Assembly (NCBI RefSeq): GCF_008327685.1
Contig: NZ_BDDE01000011.1
Span: 62,001 to 126,000 of the forward strand
DNA: 64,000 bases
Direction of reading: 5' to 3'
Source: Actinomadura sp. K4S16
GTDB lineage: Bacteria; Actinomycetota; Actinomycetes; Streptosporangiales; Streptosporangiaceae
The translations under genes were made by a program, and so were the position numbers. Shown here piece after piece: positions 16,411 through 24,996 of the stretch. Below the pieces are notes generated by a model, which saw only the letters and a list, made by a program, of their open reading frames with translations, searched no databases and was not told where the DNA came from. Each line of letters begins with the position of its first letter. The first letter of the stretch is position 1.

Positions 16411-17540
16411 CACAGGGGTGCCTCGTTCCGGTACGGAAGGCGGGCGCGGACGAGGTAGCCGCCGCCGGGCCGGCCGCCCGCGGTGAGCTCGCCGCCGAGA
16501 GCGCGGGCGCGCTCGCGCATGCCGCCGACGCCGCTGCCGGGCGCGCCGCCCGCGGCGGCCGGGCCGCGGCCGTCGTCGGCGACCTCGACGAGCAGTTCCC
16601 CGCGGCCGGGCGCGACGTTCACGGTCACTTCGCGGGCGGCGGCGTGCCGCACCACGTTGGTGAGGGACTCCTGGACGATCCGGTACGCGGCCAGGCCGAC
16701 CTCGGCCGGCGGGTCCGCCGCGTCGCCGACGCTGACGTGCACCGTGAGGCCCGCCGACCGCGCCGGCGCCACCAGCTCGCCGATCCGGTCCAGGCCGGGC
16801 GCGGGCGCGGTCGGCGCCTCCTCGTCGGCCTGCCGCAGCACCCCGAGCGTCGCGCGGAGCTCGCGCAGCGCCTCCCTGCTCGACTCCTTGATCGCCGCGA
16901 GGGCGGCCTCGCCGTTCGCCGGGTCCCGGTGGAACCGGTGCAGGGCAGTCCCCGCCTGGACGTTGATGAGGGAGATGTGGTGGCCGACGACGTCGTGGAG
17001 CTCGCGGGCGATGCGCAGCCGCTCCTCCCCGGCGGCGCGCCGCTCGGCCTCGCGCAGGTAGGCCAGGCGGCTGTGCCGGACCCAGCCCAGCGCGACCATG
17101 GCCACCACCCACCCGGACAGCATGAACAGCGCGACGCTGTTGACGTCCCTGTTGCCGAGGAGCGTGCCGGCCCCGGTGCCGATCACCGTCAGCGCGCCGA
17201 GGGCGACGGCCGCCTGGAGCCTGCCCGCCGCCGCGACCTGGTACAGCGCGACGGTGAGCGCGATCATCAGCGCTCCGTCGTAGGCGGAGAGGACGTAGTA
17301 GCCGAACGTGAGCACCAGGACGAGCGATCCGACGGCCACCGGGTGGCGGGGGGTGAGGTACAGCGCTCCGCAGGTCGCCGCGATGAGCGCCCAGCCCAGG
17401 GCGGTGACGCCCCAGGGCTCCGCGCGGTCGCCGACGAGCGAGCCCACGCTGCTGGCGGCCACCACCAGCAGCACGGCGCAGGCCAGGGCCGCGTCCCGTG
17501 CGCGGCCGCGCGGCGGAACGGGACCACGGCGACGACCCAT
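16410..17540 (-). CDS. NarL-type sensor histidine kinase
   Basis: A membrane kinase of 376 residues. Five to six helices occupy about residues 15-155. The HisKA_3 dimerisation domain holds the phosphoacceptor in R-E-L-H-D-V-V-G-H-H (His182 from this start). The HATPase domain has N-V-V-R-H-A and D-D-G-R-G near the end. No extracellular sensor domain is seen, so it probably senses a membrane signal. ATG 17540 follows TAGGCT by 6 nt, which favours a leaderless start; GTG 17546 is also in frame. Its partner is the adjoining response regulator. Confidence 0.93.
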   Translation of the reverse strand: MGRRRGPVPPRGRARDAALACAVLLVVAASSVGSLVGDRAEPWGVTALGWALIAATCGALYLTPRHPVAVGSLVLVLTFGYYVLSAYDGALMIALTVALYQVAAAGRLQAAVALGALTVIGTGAGTLLGNRDVNSVALFMLSGWVVAMVALGWVRHSRLAYLREAERRAAGEERLRIARELHDVVGHHISLINVQAGTALHRFHRDPANGEAALAAIKESSREALRELRATLGVLRQADEEAPTAPAPGLDRIGELVAPARSAGLTVHVSVGDAADPPAEVGLAAYRIVQESLTNVVRHAAAREVTVNVAPGRGELLVEVADDGRGPAAAGGAPGSGVGGMRERARALGGELTAGGRPGGGYLVRARLPYRNEAPL

Positions 17541-17648
17541 GCGCACAGCCTAGGCGGCGGCGCCCGCGGCGCTCTCCTCCTCTCGGCCGCACCCGGCGGG
17601 CCGGCCTTGCAACCTGAGGCGCAACCGGACGCCCGCGGGCTGCGACCA

Positions 17649-17667
17649 GAGGCGGAGGCGCCGCCTC
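17649..17667. terminator. hairpin downstream of the MarR gene
   Basis: GAGGCGG, a 5-nt loop and CCGCCTC form a 7-bp stem 36 nt past the stop of the minus-strand MarR gene. There is no U-tract, as is usual for actinomycete terminators. Confidence 0.4.
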
Positions 17668-17702
17668 CCGCCCGGCGGTCCGAGCGCCGCGGCCGGAGCC
17701 CG

Positions 17703-18158
17703 TCAGGCGTCGTAGGTGTGGACGAACCTGGACAGCAGGCGGGCGAACTCGGCGCGCTCCTCGTCCGTCCAGTCGCTCATGGCCTTGGCGAAGTGCTCCT
17801 GGCGGGTGCGGCGGGTCGCCTCGACGACGGACCGCCCGGCGTCGGTGAGTTCCAGATGGATGCGGCGGCCGTCCTCCTGGGACGCGACCCGCCGGACATA
17901 GCCCGACTTGACCGCCTCGGCGACGATGCGGCTGCCGCGTGAGGCGTCCACGCCGAGGCGGGCGGCGACCAGGCCGACGCTCATCTCCTCGCCGGGCCGG
18001 TCGGGACCCTCGTCGACGATGTCCACGACGTGCAGGACCTGCACGTCCACGGGGAGGTTGTGCTCCCGCACCGCCGCCTTGCCCAGCCGCTGCCGCGACA
18101 TCCCGCGGCGCAGCTTGACCATGCTCCGTTCGACGGCGTCCAGTGCCTCCTCGCTCAT
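17703..18158 (-). CDS. MarR family transcriptional regulator
   Basis: A 151-residue winged-helix regulator. The DNA-binding part spans about residues 50-115, with M-S-V-G-L-V-A-A-R-L-G-V-D-A-S-R-G-S-R as HTH and a wing around R-V-A-S-Q-E-D-G-R-R. It is divergent from the DHA2 efflux gene, and a 30-nt palindrome lies between them, the classical layout of a repressor that is released by the drug its target exports. MarR proteins repress as dimers; the inducer here is unknown. Confidence 0.92.
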   Translation of the reverse strand: MSEEALDAVERSMVKLRRGMSRQRLGKAAVREHNLPVDVQVLHVVDIVDEGPDRPGEEMSVGLVAARLGVDASRGSRIVAEAVKSGYVRRVASQEDGRRIHLELTDAGRSVVEATRRTRQEHFAKAMSDWTDEERAEFARLLSRFVHTYDA

Positions 18159-18193
18159 GGCGACAGTGTAACCAGGTTGCGCAGCTCATATAG

Positions 18194-18223
18194 TTGCTCT
18201 TAGCATTCAAATGCTCAAAGCAA
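18194..18223. promoter_or_regulatory. candidate MarR operator, 30-bp imperfect palindrome
   Basis: Two 14-nt arms around a CA centre match at 12 of 14 positions. The inner AGCATT-CA-AATGCT (18202-18215) is a perfect palindrome and the outer ends are TTGCT and AGCAA. It lies 18 nt before the DHA2 start and 36 nt from the MarR start, and overlaps TATAGT (18189-18194), a possible -10. It is AT-richer than the surroundings. Confidence 0.65.
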
Positions 18224-18240
18224 ACGAATGTGAGGTGCAG

Positions 18241-19746
18241 ATGGTTTCCGCGACCGCGCCGATGACCGACCGGCACCGGCTGCTGGTGTTCGGCGGGCTG
18301 ATGCTCGCCGGGCTCATGTCCTCGCTGGACGCGACGGTGCTCGGCACCGCGCTGCCGACGATCGTCGGCGACCTCGGCGGGCTGGACCGGCTCGCCTGGG
18401 TGTCGACGGCGTACGTGCTGGCCACCAGCGTCACCGTCCCGCTGTCGGGACGGCTCGGGGACCTGTTCGGCCGCCGCCGCGTGCTGCTGATCGGGCTGCT
18501 CGGCTTCCTCGCCGGATCGGCGGCGTGCGGCGCGGCGCCCGGCATGACCTGGCTGATCGTGTTCCGCGCCGGCCAGGGCGCCGCCGCCGGCTGCCTGATG
18601 AGCTCGATGTTCGCGCTCACCGGCGAGCTGTTCGAGCCGCGCGAGCGCGCCCGGTACCAGGGGTACTCGGCGCTGGTCTTCGCGGTGTCCAGCATCGCGG
18701 GACCGCTCGCCGGCGGGGTGCTCACCGACCACGCGTCCTGGCGGTGGGTCTTCTACCTCAACCTGCCGCTCGGCATCGCCGCGACCGCCGTCATCGTGCT
18801 GTTCCTGCGGCTGCCCGCGCCCGAGGGCAGGCCGCGGATCGACTACGCCGGGATCGTCCTGCTCGGCGCGGCCGTCACCTGCTTCACCCTGTTCACCAGC
18901 TGGGCCGGGACGCGCCATGCGTGGGGCTCGCCCGCCGTCCTCGCGCTTGCGGCGGCGTCGGCCGTGCTGTTCACCGCGTGGGTGCTGGCCGAGCGGGCGG
19001 CCGCCGAACCGGTCGTCCCGCCGCGCCTGTTCCGCGACCGCTCGTTCAGCGTGGCCTGCGTCGTCGCGGCCGTCGGCGGCGCGACGGGGTTCGGGCTCGC
19101 CACCTACCTGCCGATGTTCTTCCAGGTCGTCGGGGGAGTGGGCGCCACCAGGTCGGGCCTGCTGCTGCTCCCCATGATGGCCGCCCTCCTGGCCGCGTCC
19201 GTGGCCGCCGGCCGGTACATCCACCGGACCGGCCGCTACCACCGGCTGCCCGCGGCGAGCATGGCGGTCAGCGCGGCGGGGATCGCGCTGCTGGCGACCA
19301 TGGACACCCGCACCGGCCTGGTCACCGCGGGCTGCTACATGGCCGTCCTCGGCTTCGGGGCCGGCCTGTCCCAGCAGGTCGTCATGCTCATCGCGCAGCA
19401 GGCCGCGCCGCACCGCGACCTCGGCGCGGCGAGCTCGGGCGTCTTCGCGAGCCGGATGCTCGGCACCGCCGCCGGGATGGCGGTGTTCGGCGCCGTCGTG
19501 GCGAACCGGTTCGCCGAGGAGATCGTCCGGCGCGTCCCGGACGGGCGGGTGCCCGCGTTCGAGGACGCCGTCCGCCCCGAGGTCCTGGAGACCCTCCCGG
19601 CGCCGGTGCGCGACGGCGTCGCCGAGGCCTTCGCGGACGCGTTCTCCACCCTGTTCGTCGCCGCGCTGCCCGCCGCCGCGGTGGGCCTGGCGGCCGCGCT
19701 GCTGCTCCGCCACGTCCCCCTGGTGCGGCGCGGCCCGGAGCGCTAG
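18241..19746 (+). CDS. DHA2-type MFS multidrug efflux transporter
   Basis: A 501-residue exporter with 14 predicted helices, the length and layout of the EmrB/QacA (DHA2) group. It opens L-A-G-L-M-S-S-L-D-A-T-V-L-G-T-A-L-P, containing the family motif D1 L-D-x-T-x-x-x-x-A-L-P, and has loop 2-3 motif G-R-L-G-D-L-F-G-R-R-R. The start ATG 18241 has GAGGTG 6 nt upstream; an earlier ATG (18211) lies inside the operator palindrome and is rejected. Drugs are probably exported by proton antiport under control of the divergent MarR protein. The 3' end overlaps the convergent response regulator by 4 nt. Confidence 0.92.
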   Translation: MVSATAPMTDRHRLLVFGGLMLAGLMSSLDATVLGTALPTIVGDLGGLDRLAWVSTAYVLATSVTVPLSGRLGDLFGRRRVLLIGLLGFLAGSAACGAAPGMTWLIVFRAGQGAAAGCLMSSMFALTGELFEPRERARYQGYSALVFAVSSIAGPLAGGVLTDHASWRWVFYLNLPLGIAATAVIVLFLRLPAPEGRPRIDYAGIVLLGAAVTCFTLFTSWAGTRHAWGSPAVLALAAASAVLFTAWVLAERAAAEPVVPPRLFRDRSFSVACVVAAVGGATGFGLATYLPMFFQVVGGVGATRSGLLLLPMMAALLAASVAAGRYIHRTGRYHRLPAASMAVSAAGIALLATMDTRTGLVTAGCYMAVLGFGAGLSQQVVMLIAQQAAPHRDLGAASSGVFASRMLGTAAGMAVFGAVVANRFAEEIVRRVPDGRVPAFEDAVRPEVLETLPAPVRDGVAEAFADAFSTLFVAALPAAAVGLAAALLLRHVPLVRRGPER

Positions 19747-20420
19747 TCGCGAGCGCCGGCGTCGAGGGCGGCGTCGTGGACGAGGAGCGCGATCTGGACG
19801 CGGTTGTTCAGCTCCAGCTTGGTCAGCAGCCGCGACACGTACGCCTTCACGGTGGCGACGCTGAGCGACAGCTCCCTGCCGATCTCGCTGTTGGTCCGGC
19901 CGCGCCCGACCAGCGCGGCCACGGCCCGCTCGCCCTCGCTGAGCCGGGCGAGCAGCTCGCGGGCGCGGGCCCGGCGCGGGTCCGCGCCGCTCTCGGCCAC
20001 GTACGCCATCATCTTGCGCAGTACCGCGGGCGACATCATCGGCTCGCCGGCCGCCACCCGCCGGATCGCCGCGACGATCTCCGGCGGCGGGGTGTGCTTC
20101 AGCAGGAAGCCGCTCGCCCCCGCGCGCATCGCCCGCAGGATGTGGTCGTCGGAGTCGAACGTGGTCAGGATGATGATCTCGGGCGGCTCGCGGCGGCCGC
20201 GCAGCAGTTCGGTCGCCGCGAGGCCGTCCAGCCGCGGCATCCGGATGTCCATCAGCACGACGTCGGGCCGGTGCTGGTTGACGGCGGCGACGACCTCGGC
20301 GCCGTCGGAGACGTCGGCGACCACCTCCAGGTCGCCGGCGCTCGCCAGCATCATCGACAGGCCGGCCCGGACGAGCGCGTCGTCGTCCACGATCAGGACA
20401 CGGACGGGAGGGGAGTCCAT
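19743..20420 (-). CDS. NarL/LuxR-type response regulator
   Basis: A 225-residue response regulator. The receiver domain has V-D-D-D (residues 11-14) and phosphoacceptor Asp58 in V-L-M-D-I-R-M-P; Thr and Lys are in I-L-T-T-F-D and L-L-K-H-T. The LuxR helix-turn-helix spans about 155-215 (L-S-E-G-E-R-A-V through V-K-A-Y-V-S-R-L). The second gene upstream on the same strand is the cognate-looking kinase; a pyridoxamine-oxidase-fold gene lies between them, 20 nt from this start. Confidence 0.94.
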   Translation of the reverse strand: MDSPPVRVLIVDDDALVRAGLSMMLASAGDLEVVADVSDGAEVVAAVNQHRPDVVLMDIRMPRLDGLAATELLRGRREPPEIIILTTFDSDDHILRAMRAGASGFLLKHTPPPEIVAAIRRVAAGEPMMSPAVLRKMMAYVAESGADPRRARARELLARLSEGERAVAALVGRGRTNSEIGRELSLSVATVKAYVSRLLTKLELNNRVQIALLVHDAALDAGARD

Positions 20421-20440
20421 CCCGCCACCCTACGGGCGTC

Positions 20441-20869
20441 TCAGGGACGGCGCAGGCGGCGCCCGGTGACGCTCGACGCCGCCAGCCGGAACCACGCCTC
20501 CCGGTCGCCGCCCGGCCAGGGGCGGACCTGCGCGACCTCGGCCTTCTCCGCCTCGGACAGGGGATGCGCGCCGCCGCGCAGCAGCACGCTCCAGCCCGCG
20601 TGGTCGGCCTCGTCGAACCTGTCGACCTCGAAGGCCGCCCGGACCTCCCCGCCGGCCACCGCCGTCAGCAGGTTGCGGTTCAGCCGGCCCGAGGCCGACG
20701 TGCGGAAGATCACCGCGTCGCCCTCGACGGCGTAGTTCACCGGGACGACCGTCGGTCCCTCGCCGTCGTCGAACGCCACCCGGCCGATGGTGCCGCCGGC
20801 GAGGAGCTTCATGCACTCGTCGCGGTCGAGTTCTTCCAGGACGGGCCCGTCAGAGGAGTTCGCTGCCAT
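20441..20869 (-). CDS. pyridoxamine 5'-phosphate oxidase-family (split-barrel flavin-binding) protein
   Basis: A 142-residue split-barrel protein of the PNPOx-like family (the nitroimidazole-resistance/Rv-type small flavin- or F420-binding group). L-A-G-G-T-I-G-R-V-A-F, V-V-P-V-N-Y-A-V-E-G and V-I-F-R-T are the characteristic strands. I start it at the ATG at 20869, which has AGGTGAT 4-10 nt upstream; it overlaps the kinase 3' end by 20 nt. Members bind FMN, F420 or heme; which one applies here cannot be told. Its position between kinase and response regulator is unusual and suggests functional linkage. Confidence 0.8.
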   Translation of the reverse strand: MAANSSDGPVLEELDRDECMKLLAGGTIGRVAFDDGEGPTVVPVNYAVEGDAVIFRTSASGRLNRNLLTAVAGGEVRAAFEVDRFDEADHAGWSVLLRGGAHPLSEAEKAEVAQVRPWPGGDREAWFRLAASSVTGRRLRRP

Positions 20870-22052
20870 GCGTATCACCTTTCCCACCGGTCCCTGCGCC
20901 ATGCGCCGACCGTAGCGGAAGGCGGGCGCGCAGGCGGAACCGGCCGTCGCCGGTGCGGCCGTGCTCCAGCGTCCCGCCGAGGAGCGCCACCCGCTCGGCG
21001 AGGCCGACCAGGCCCGTACCGGAACCGGGGAGGGGCAGCGGCGGCGGGACGGCCGGCAGCGCGTTCACGATCTCGACCTCCAGTTCGGCTCCCGCGTCGA
21101 GGCGGACCCGGACATGCGCGCCCGGTGCGTGCTTGCGGGCGTTCGTCAGCCCCTCCTGGACGATCCGGTAGGCGTGCCGCCCGACGCGGGAGGGGACCAG
21201 GCCGGGGTCGGGGACGTTCTGCTCCAGGCTGACGCGGCTCCCGGCGCGCCTCGACTCCTCCACGAGCCCGGGGACGTCGGCGAGCGTCGGCTGCGGGCGC
21301 TCGGGATCGGCGCCGGGCGAGTCGTCCCGCAGCACGCCGATCACCTCGCGCAGGTCCTCCATCGCCTCGTAGGCGCTCCGCCGGATGACCCCGGCGGCCT
21401 CCCGCTGGCCCTCGGGCGTCCCCGGGCCGAACTCCAGCGCCCCCGCGTGCACGGCCAGCAGCGAGATGCGGTGCGCCAGGACGTCGTGCATCTCGCGGGC
21501 GAGCCGCTCGCGCTCCAGCAGCCGGGCCTCCTCGACCCGCAGCCGCTGCTCGGTCTCCGCGGCGCGGGCCCGCTCCTCCAGCGACGCGATCAGCTGCCGC
21601 CGGGACCGCACCAGCATCCCCGTCGTGATGAGGACCGCGTAGATCAGCGCGAAGATGACGCTGCCCTCGCGGAAGTCGGTCCCGGAGGCCGACACCCAGA
21701 ACAGCCCGATGATCAGCGCCAGGTTCGCGCCGGCGATCGGCAGGGCGATCCGCCAGGGGCGCAGCATGGCCAGCGAGTACATCGCGATCGCCGCCGTGCC
21801 GAGCGTCGTCGTCGCCGTCCACTGCGCGAACACCATCACGACCGCGAGGCCCACCGGATGGCGCCGCCGGAAGAGCACGAGGAACACGCAGGCGACGGCG
21901 CCGAGGAGCACGTCCCGCCGGACCGCGATCGTCTCTCCGGCAGGCAGGTCGTCGATCGTGCCCTGGAGCAGCACCCAGCCGAGCACCATCGCGGCGGCGG
22001 CGGCGCCGAGGTCGCCGAGCCAGTCGCGCCACGGTCGCCGGAGGAGGTCCAT
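20850..22052 (-). CDS. NarL-type sensor histidine kinase
   Basis: A membrane kinase of 400 residues. Helices fill about residues 12-145, followed by a coiled-coil-like stretch (about 150-182) and the HisKA_3 domain with R-E-M-H-D-V-L-A-H-R (His189). The HATPase domain has N-A-R-K-H-A and a Gly-rich G-S-G-T-G-L-V-G-L lid. ATG 22052 is chosen because the first conserved stretch begins there; an open frame upstream to 22148 is low-complexity. It overlaps the flavin-type gene by 20 nt and is co-transcribed with it and the response regulator. Confidence 0.92.
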   Translation of the reverse strand: MDLLRRPWRDWLGDLGAAAAAMVLGWVLLQGTIDDLPAGETIAVRRDVLLGAVACVFLVLFRRRHPVGLAVVMVFAQWTATTTLGTAAIAMYSLAMLRPWRIALPIAGANLALIIGLFWVSASGTDFREGSVIFALIYAVLITTGMLVRSRRQLIASLEERARAAETEQRLRVEEARLLERERLAREMHDVLAHRISLLAVHAGALEFGPGTPEGQREAAGVIRRSAYEAMEDLREVIGVLRDDSPGADPERPQPTLADVPGLVEESRRAGSRVSLEQNVPDPGLVPSRVGRHAYRIVQEGLTNARKHAPGAHVRVRLDAGAELEVEIVNALPAVPPPLPLPGSGTGLVGLAERVALLGGTLEHGRTGDGRFRLRARLPLRSAHGAGTGGKGDTHGSELL

Positions 22053-22208
22053 CCGGCCAACGGTAGCCGTGCCGTCCGCCCCGGTCAGCGGCCGCAGGTC
22101 GGCCGCCGCGTCGACTTTGGTCGACGCGCGTGCTGGGGCTGTCCCCACCCTCCGGCCGCCCGCTGCCCGCAGTGTGCCCGCGCCCGCCGCTGCCTAGCGT
22201 CGGAGACC

Positions 22209-24893
22209 ATGACGACCACACGATCGAGGCGGCGCCGGGCCGCCAGGCGGGCGGCCGCGGTGCTGGCGGCGGTGGCCGCGATCGCCGTGACCGCCGCCGT
22301 CCCGGCGCCCGCGCGGGCCGAGCCGGCGCAGGCCGGCTGCACCGACCGCACGGCGACGCGGCAGGCCCTGGAACGCATGACCGGGACACACGGACTCACC
22401 GGCGCGGCCGTACGCGTCGACGACCCCGCCTGCGGGACGTGGACGGCCGGGAGCGGGGCGGCCGACCGCAGCACCGGGCGCCCGATGCGGGCGGACCTGC
22501 GGGTGCGGGTCGCCAGCGTCACCAAGACGTTCACGGCCGTGACCGTGCTCCAGCTGGCCCGGGAGGGCCGGATCTCGCTCGACGCCCCGGTCGAGCGCTA
22601 CCTGCCCGGCCTGCTCGACCGGGGCGGCTACGACGGCCGCAAGATCACCGTGCGGAGCCTGCTGCGGCACACCAGCGGCCTGCCCGACCACATGGACACC
22701 TTCGCGGGGCCGGACGGGTACCGCTTCCGGCACTTCGAGCCGGAGGAGCTGGTCGAGCGGGCGCTGACGCTCCCGCCGCCGGGCCCCGGCTGGCACTACT
22801 CGACCACCAACTACGTCATCGCCGGGCTCATCGCAGAGAAGGCGAGCGGCCACTCCCTCGAGGAGGAGGTCCGGCGCCGCATCATCCGGCCCCTGCGGCT
22901 GAGCGACACCTACTGGCCGGGCGACGAGACCCGGATCAGGGGGGCGTACGCGCACGGCTACGTGCGGGAGGAGCGCGACGGGGCCGTCCGCTGGGAGGAC
23001 TTCACCGCGATGAACACGACGGTGGCCTGGGCCGGCGGGGCCCTCATCTCCAGCCCGCGGGACCTGAACGCCTTCTTCGGCGCGCTGATGGGCGGCCGCC
23101 TGCTGCCGCCGGAGATGCTCGCGCAGATGCGGCGGACCGTCCCCGCCGACCCCGACCGCGTCTGGGAGGGCGCGGCCTACGGCCTCGGGCTGATCGGGAC
23201 ACCGCTGCGCTGCGGCGGTACCTGGTGGGGGCACGCCGGCGGCCTCGAGAGCTACATCACCGTCTCGGGCGTCGCGCCGTCGGGGCGCCGCGTCACGGTC
23301 GACCTCAACGAGAACCCGTCCACCAGGGAGGCGTTCGACGACCAGATGAAGCTCGTCGAGACGGCGTTCTGCGACGGGGCGGGCGGCCCGGCCGCCGCCG
23401 CACCGGCCGCCGCGCGCGCCGCCGAACCGGCGGCCGCCGGACCGGGCGCCGCCACGGGCGGGCGCGGGGGCCTCGCCCGCTTCTACGACCAGCGGTTGAA
23501 CTGGAAGGCGTGCACGCTCGGATCCGGCGACGAGACCGGCAAGGATCTCGACAAGGCGGGCGCCCGGTGCGCGGACGTGACCGTCCCGCTCGACTACCGC
23601 CACCCGGACGGCCGCACCATCACGGTCGCGATCTCGCGGCTGAAGGCGTCCGACCCCGGCCACCGCATCGGGACGATGATCCTCAACGGCGGCGGCCCGG
23701 GACCGGCCATCGACATGCCCCCCTACATGCGCTCCATCATGGGGAAGGCCGGGCCGCGCTACGACCTGGTCGGCATGGACCCGCGCTCGCTCGGCCGCAG
23801 CGCCGCGGTCGACTGCGGCTGGCCCTCCGGGACCTGGATCAGGTCGGCGGGGGAGAGCCGCCGCTCGTTCGACCGGGCCACCGCCTTCGCCAAGGACCTG
23901 GCGGCGCGGTGCGCGCGGACGAACGGCGGCGTCCTGCCGCACGTCAGCACGCGCAACATCGCCCGCGACATGGACATCGTCCGGGCCGCCCTCGGTGAGC
24001 GGAAGGTCTCCTACAACGGCGCGTCCTACGGCACCTACCTCGGGTCGGTGTACGCGACGATGTTCCCCGGCCGCCTCGACCGCGTCGTCCTCGACAGCTC
24101 GGTCGACCCGACCCGCTTCGGCCCGCGGCTGCTGGCCGGCGCCGAAGGCGCCAACGACCACGCGCTCGGCGCGTGGGCGGAGTGGGCGGCGAGGCGCGAC
24201 GCGGCCTACGGCCTCGGCGGCACCCGCGCCGAAGTCCTCGGTACCGTGCGCTCGCTCGTCAAGGCGTCCGCCGAGAAGCCGCTCGCGGTCGGCCGGTACC
24301 GCGTGGACGACACGGTGCTGCCGGTCGTGCTGTTCGACAACCTCGGCACCGACGAGGACGAGCCCAGGGCCGTGCTCGCGCAGTCGCTGCGCGTCCTCGC
24401 CAAGGCCGCGGCGGGGGAGAGCGTCCAGCCGACCAAGGAACTGGAGGAGGAGCTGGCGTTCCTGCTCACCGGCGCCGAGTCGGTGTACGGGAGCGGGCAG
24501 ACCGCGATCGTCTGCGGGGACGCGGCCGCGCCGCGCGACCCGGAGTTCTACCGGCGCGACATCGAGCGGAACCGGCCGGCCAGCCCGCTGTTCGCGCCGC
24601 TGACCCGCGACGTCAACCCGTGCGCGTTCTGGCCGACGCGGCCCGCGGAGCGGCCGACGCAGGTCGGCGGGCGCCTGCCCGCGCTGATGGTGGCCGCGAC
24701 CGGTGACACGCGGACCACCTACGCGAACAACGAGGCGCTGCACCGGCTGCTGCGCGGCTCGCGGATGGTCACGCTGGACGCCGACGTCCACGCGCCCTAC
24801 CAGCGCGGCTATCCGAGCGCCTGCGTCATGGACACCGTCAACGACTACCTGCTGACCGGCCGCCTGCCCGCGCGGGACTTCACCTGCGACTGA
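22209..24893 (+). CDS. secreted fusion: class C-type serine hydrolase + tripeptidyl-peptidase-type alpha/beta hydrolase
   Basis: An 894-residue exported protein with two serine-hydrolase domains. A signal peptide (Arg-rich start, hydrophobic 15-32, A-R-A cleavage near 37) leads to a beta-lactamase class C/D-Ala-D-Ala carboxypeptidase domain (about 45-388). That domain has S103-V-T-K106, Y197-S-T (Thr where R61-type enzymes have Asn) and H342-A-G. An Ala/Pro/Gly linker (391-420) joins an alpha/beta hydrolase of the SCO tripeptidyl aminopeptidase family (about 421-894). Its nucleophile is Ser606 in G-A-S-Y-G, with Asp833 (A-T-G-D-T) and His861 (A-D-V-H-A) completing a plausible triad. Each family is common alone. 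TAGCGT at 22195-22200 is a possible -10. It may act on peptidoglycan or peptides outside the cell. Confidence 0.9.
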   Translation: MTTTRSRRRRAARRAAAVLAAVAAIAVTAAVPAPARAEPAQAGCTDRTATRQALERMTGTHGLTGAAVRVDDPACGTWTAGSGAADRSTGRPMRADLRVRVASVTKTFTAVTVLQLAREGRISLDAPVERYLPGLLDRGGYDGRKITVRSLLRHTSGLPDHMDTFAGPDGYRFRHFEPEELVERALTLPPPGPGWHYSTTNYVIAGLIAEKASGHSLEEEVRRRIIRPLRLSDTYWPGDETRIRGAYAHGYVREERDGAVRWEDFTAMNTTVAWAGGALISSPRDLNAFFGALMGGRLLPPEMLAQMRRTVPADPDRVWEGAAYGLGLIGTPLRCGGTWWGHAGGLESYITVSGVAPSGRRVTVDLNENPSTREAFDDQMKLVETAFCDGAGGPAAAAPAAARAAEPAAAGPGAATGGRGGLARFYDQRLNWKACTLGSGDETGKDLDKAGARCADVTVPLDYRHPDGRTITVAISRLKASDPGHRIGTMILNGGGPGPAIDMPPYMRSIMGKAGPRYDLVGMDPRSLGRSAAVDCGWPSGTWIRSAGESRRSFDRATAFAKDLAARCARTNGGVLPHVSTRNIARDMDIVRAALGERKVSYNGASYGTYLGSVYATMFPGRLDRVVLDSSVDPTRFGPRLLAGAEGANDHALGAWAEWAARRDAAYGLGGTRAEVLGTVRSLVKASAEKPLAVGRYRVDDTVLPVVLFDNLGTDEDEPRAVLAQSLRVLAKAAAGESVQPTKELEEELAFLLTGAESVYGSGQTAIVCGDAAAPRDPEFYRRDIERNRPASPLFAPLTRDVNPCAFWPTRPAERPTQVGGRLPALMVAATGDTRTTYANNEALHRLLRGSRMVTLDADVHAPYQRGYPSACVMDTVNDYLLTGRLPARDFTCD

Positions 24894-24926
24894 GGCGGCG
24901 CGCACTCCTGGCCGAGGCCCCGGGGC

Positions 24927-24951
24927 GGGCCGCCCGACGACCGGGCGGCCC
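24927..24951. terminator. bidirectional hairpin between convergent genes
   Basis: A perfect 10-bp stem (GGGCCGCCCG / CGGGCGGCCC) with a 5-nt loop sits between the fused hydrolase gene and the convergent cupin gene, and can end transcription from both sides. Confidence 0.75.
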
Positions 24952-24996
24952 GTCCCGGGTCCCTTCCGCGCCTCGTGCCGCGGCCGGGCGGCCCGG

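Noticed and set aside
16411-19713. Minus-strand open frame running through the kinase, MarR and DHA2 region into the response regulator frame
   Set aside because: Only the last 224 codons (15736-16410) encode a real protein; upstream residues are low-complexity and overlap three well-supported genes.
20961-22208. Plus-strand open frame joined to the fused hydrolase, which would make a 1310-residue protein
   Set aside because: The extension is antisense to the histidine kinase; a typical signal peptide begins at ATG 22209.
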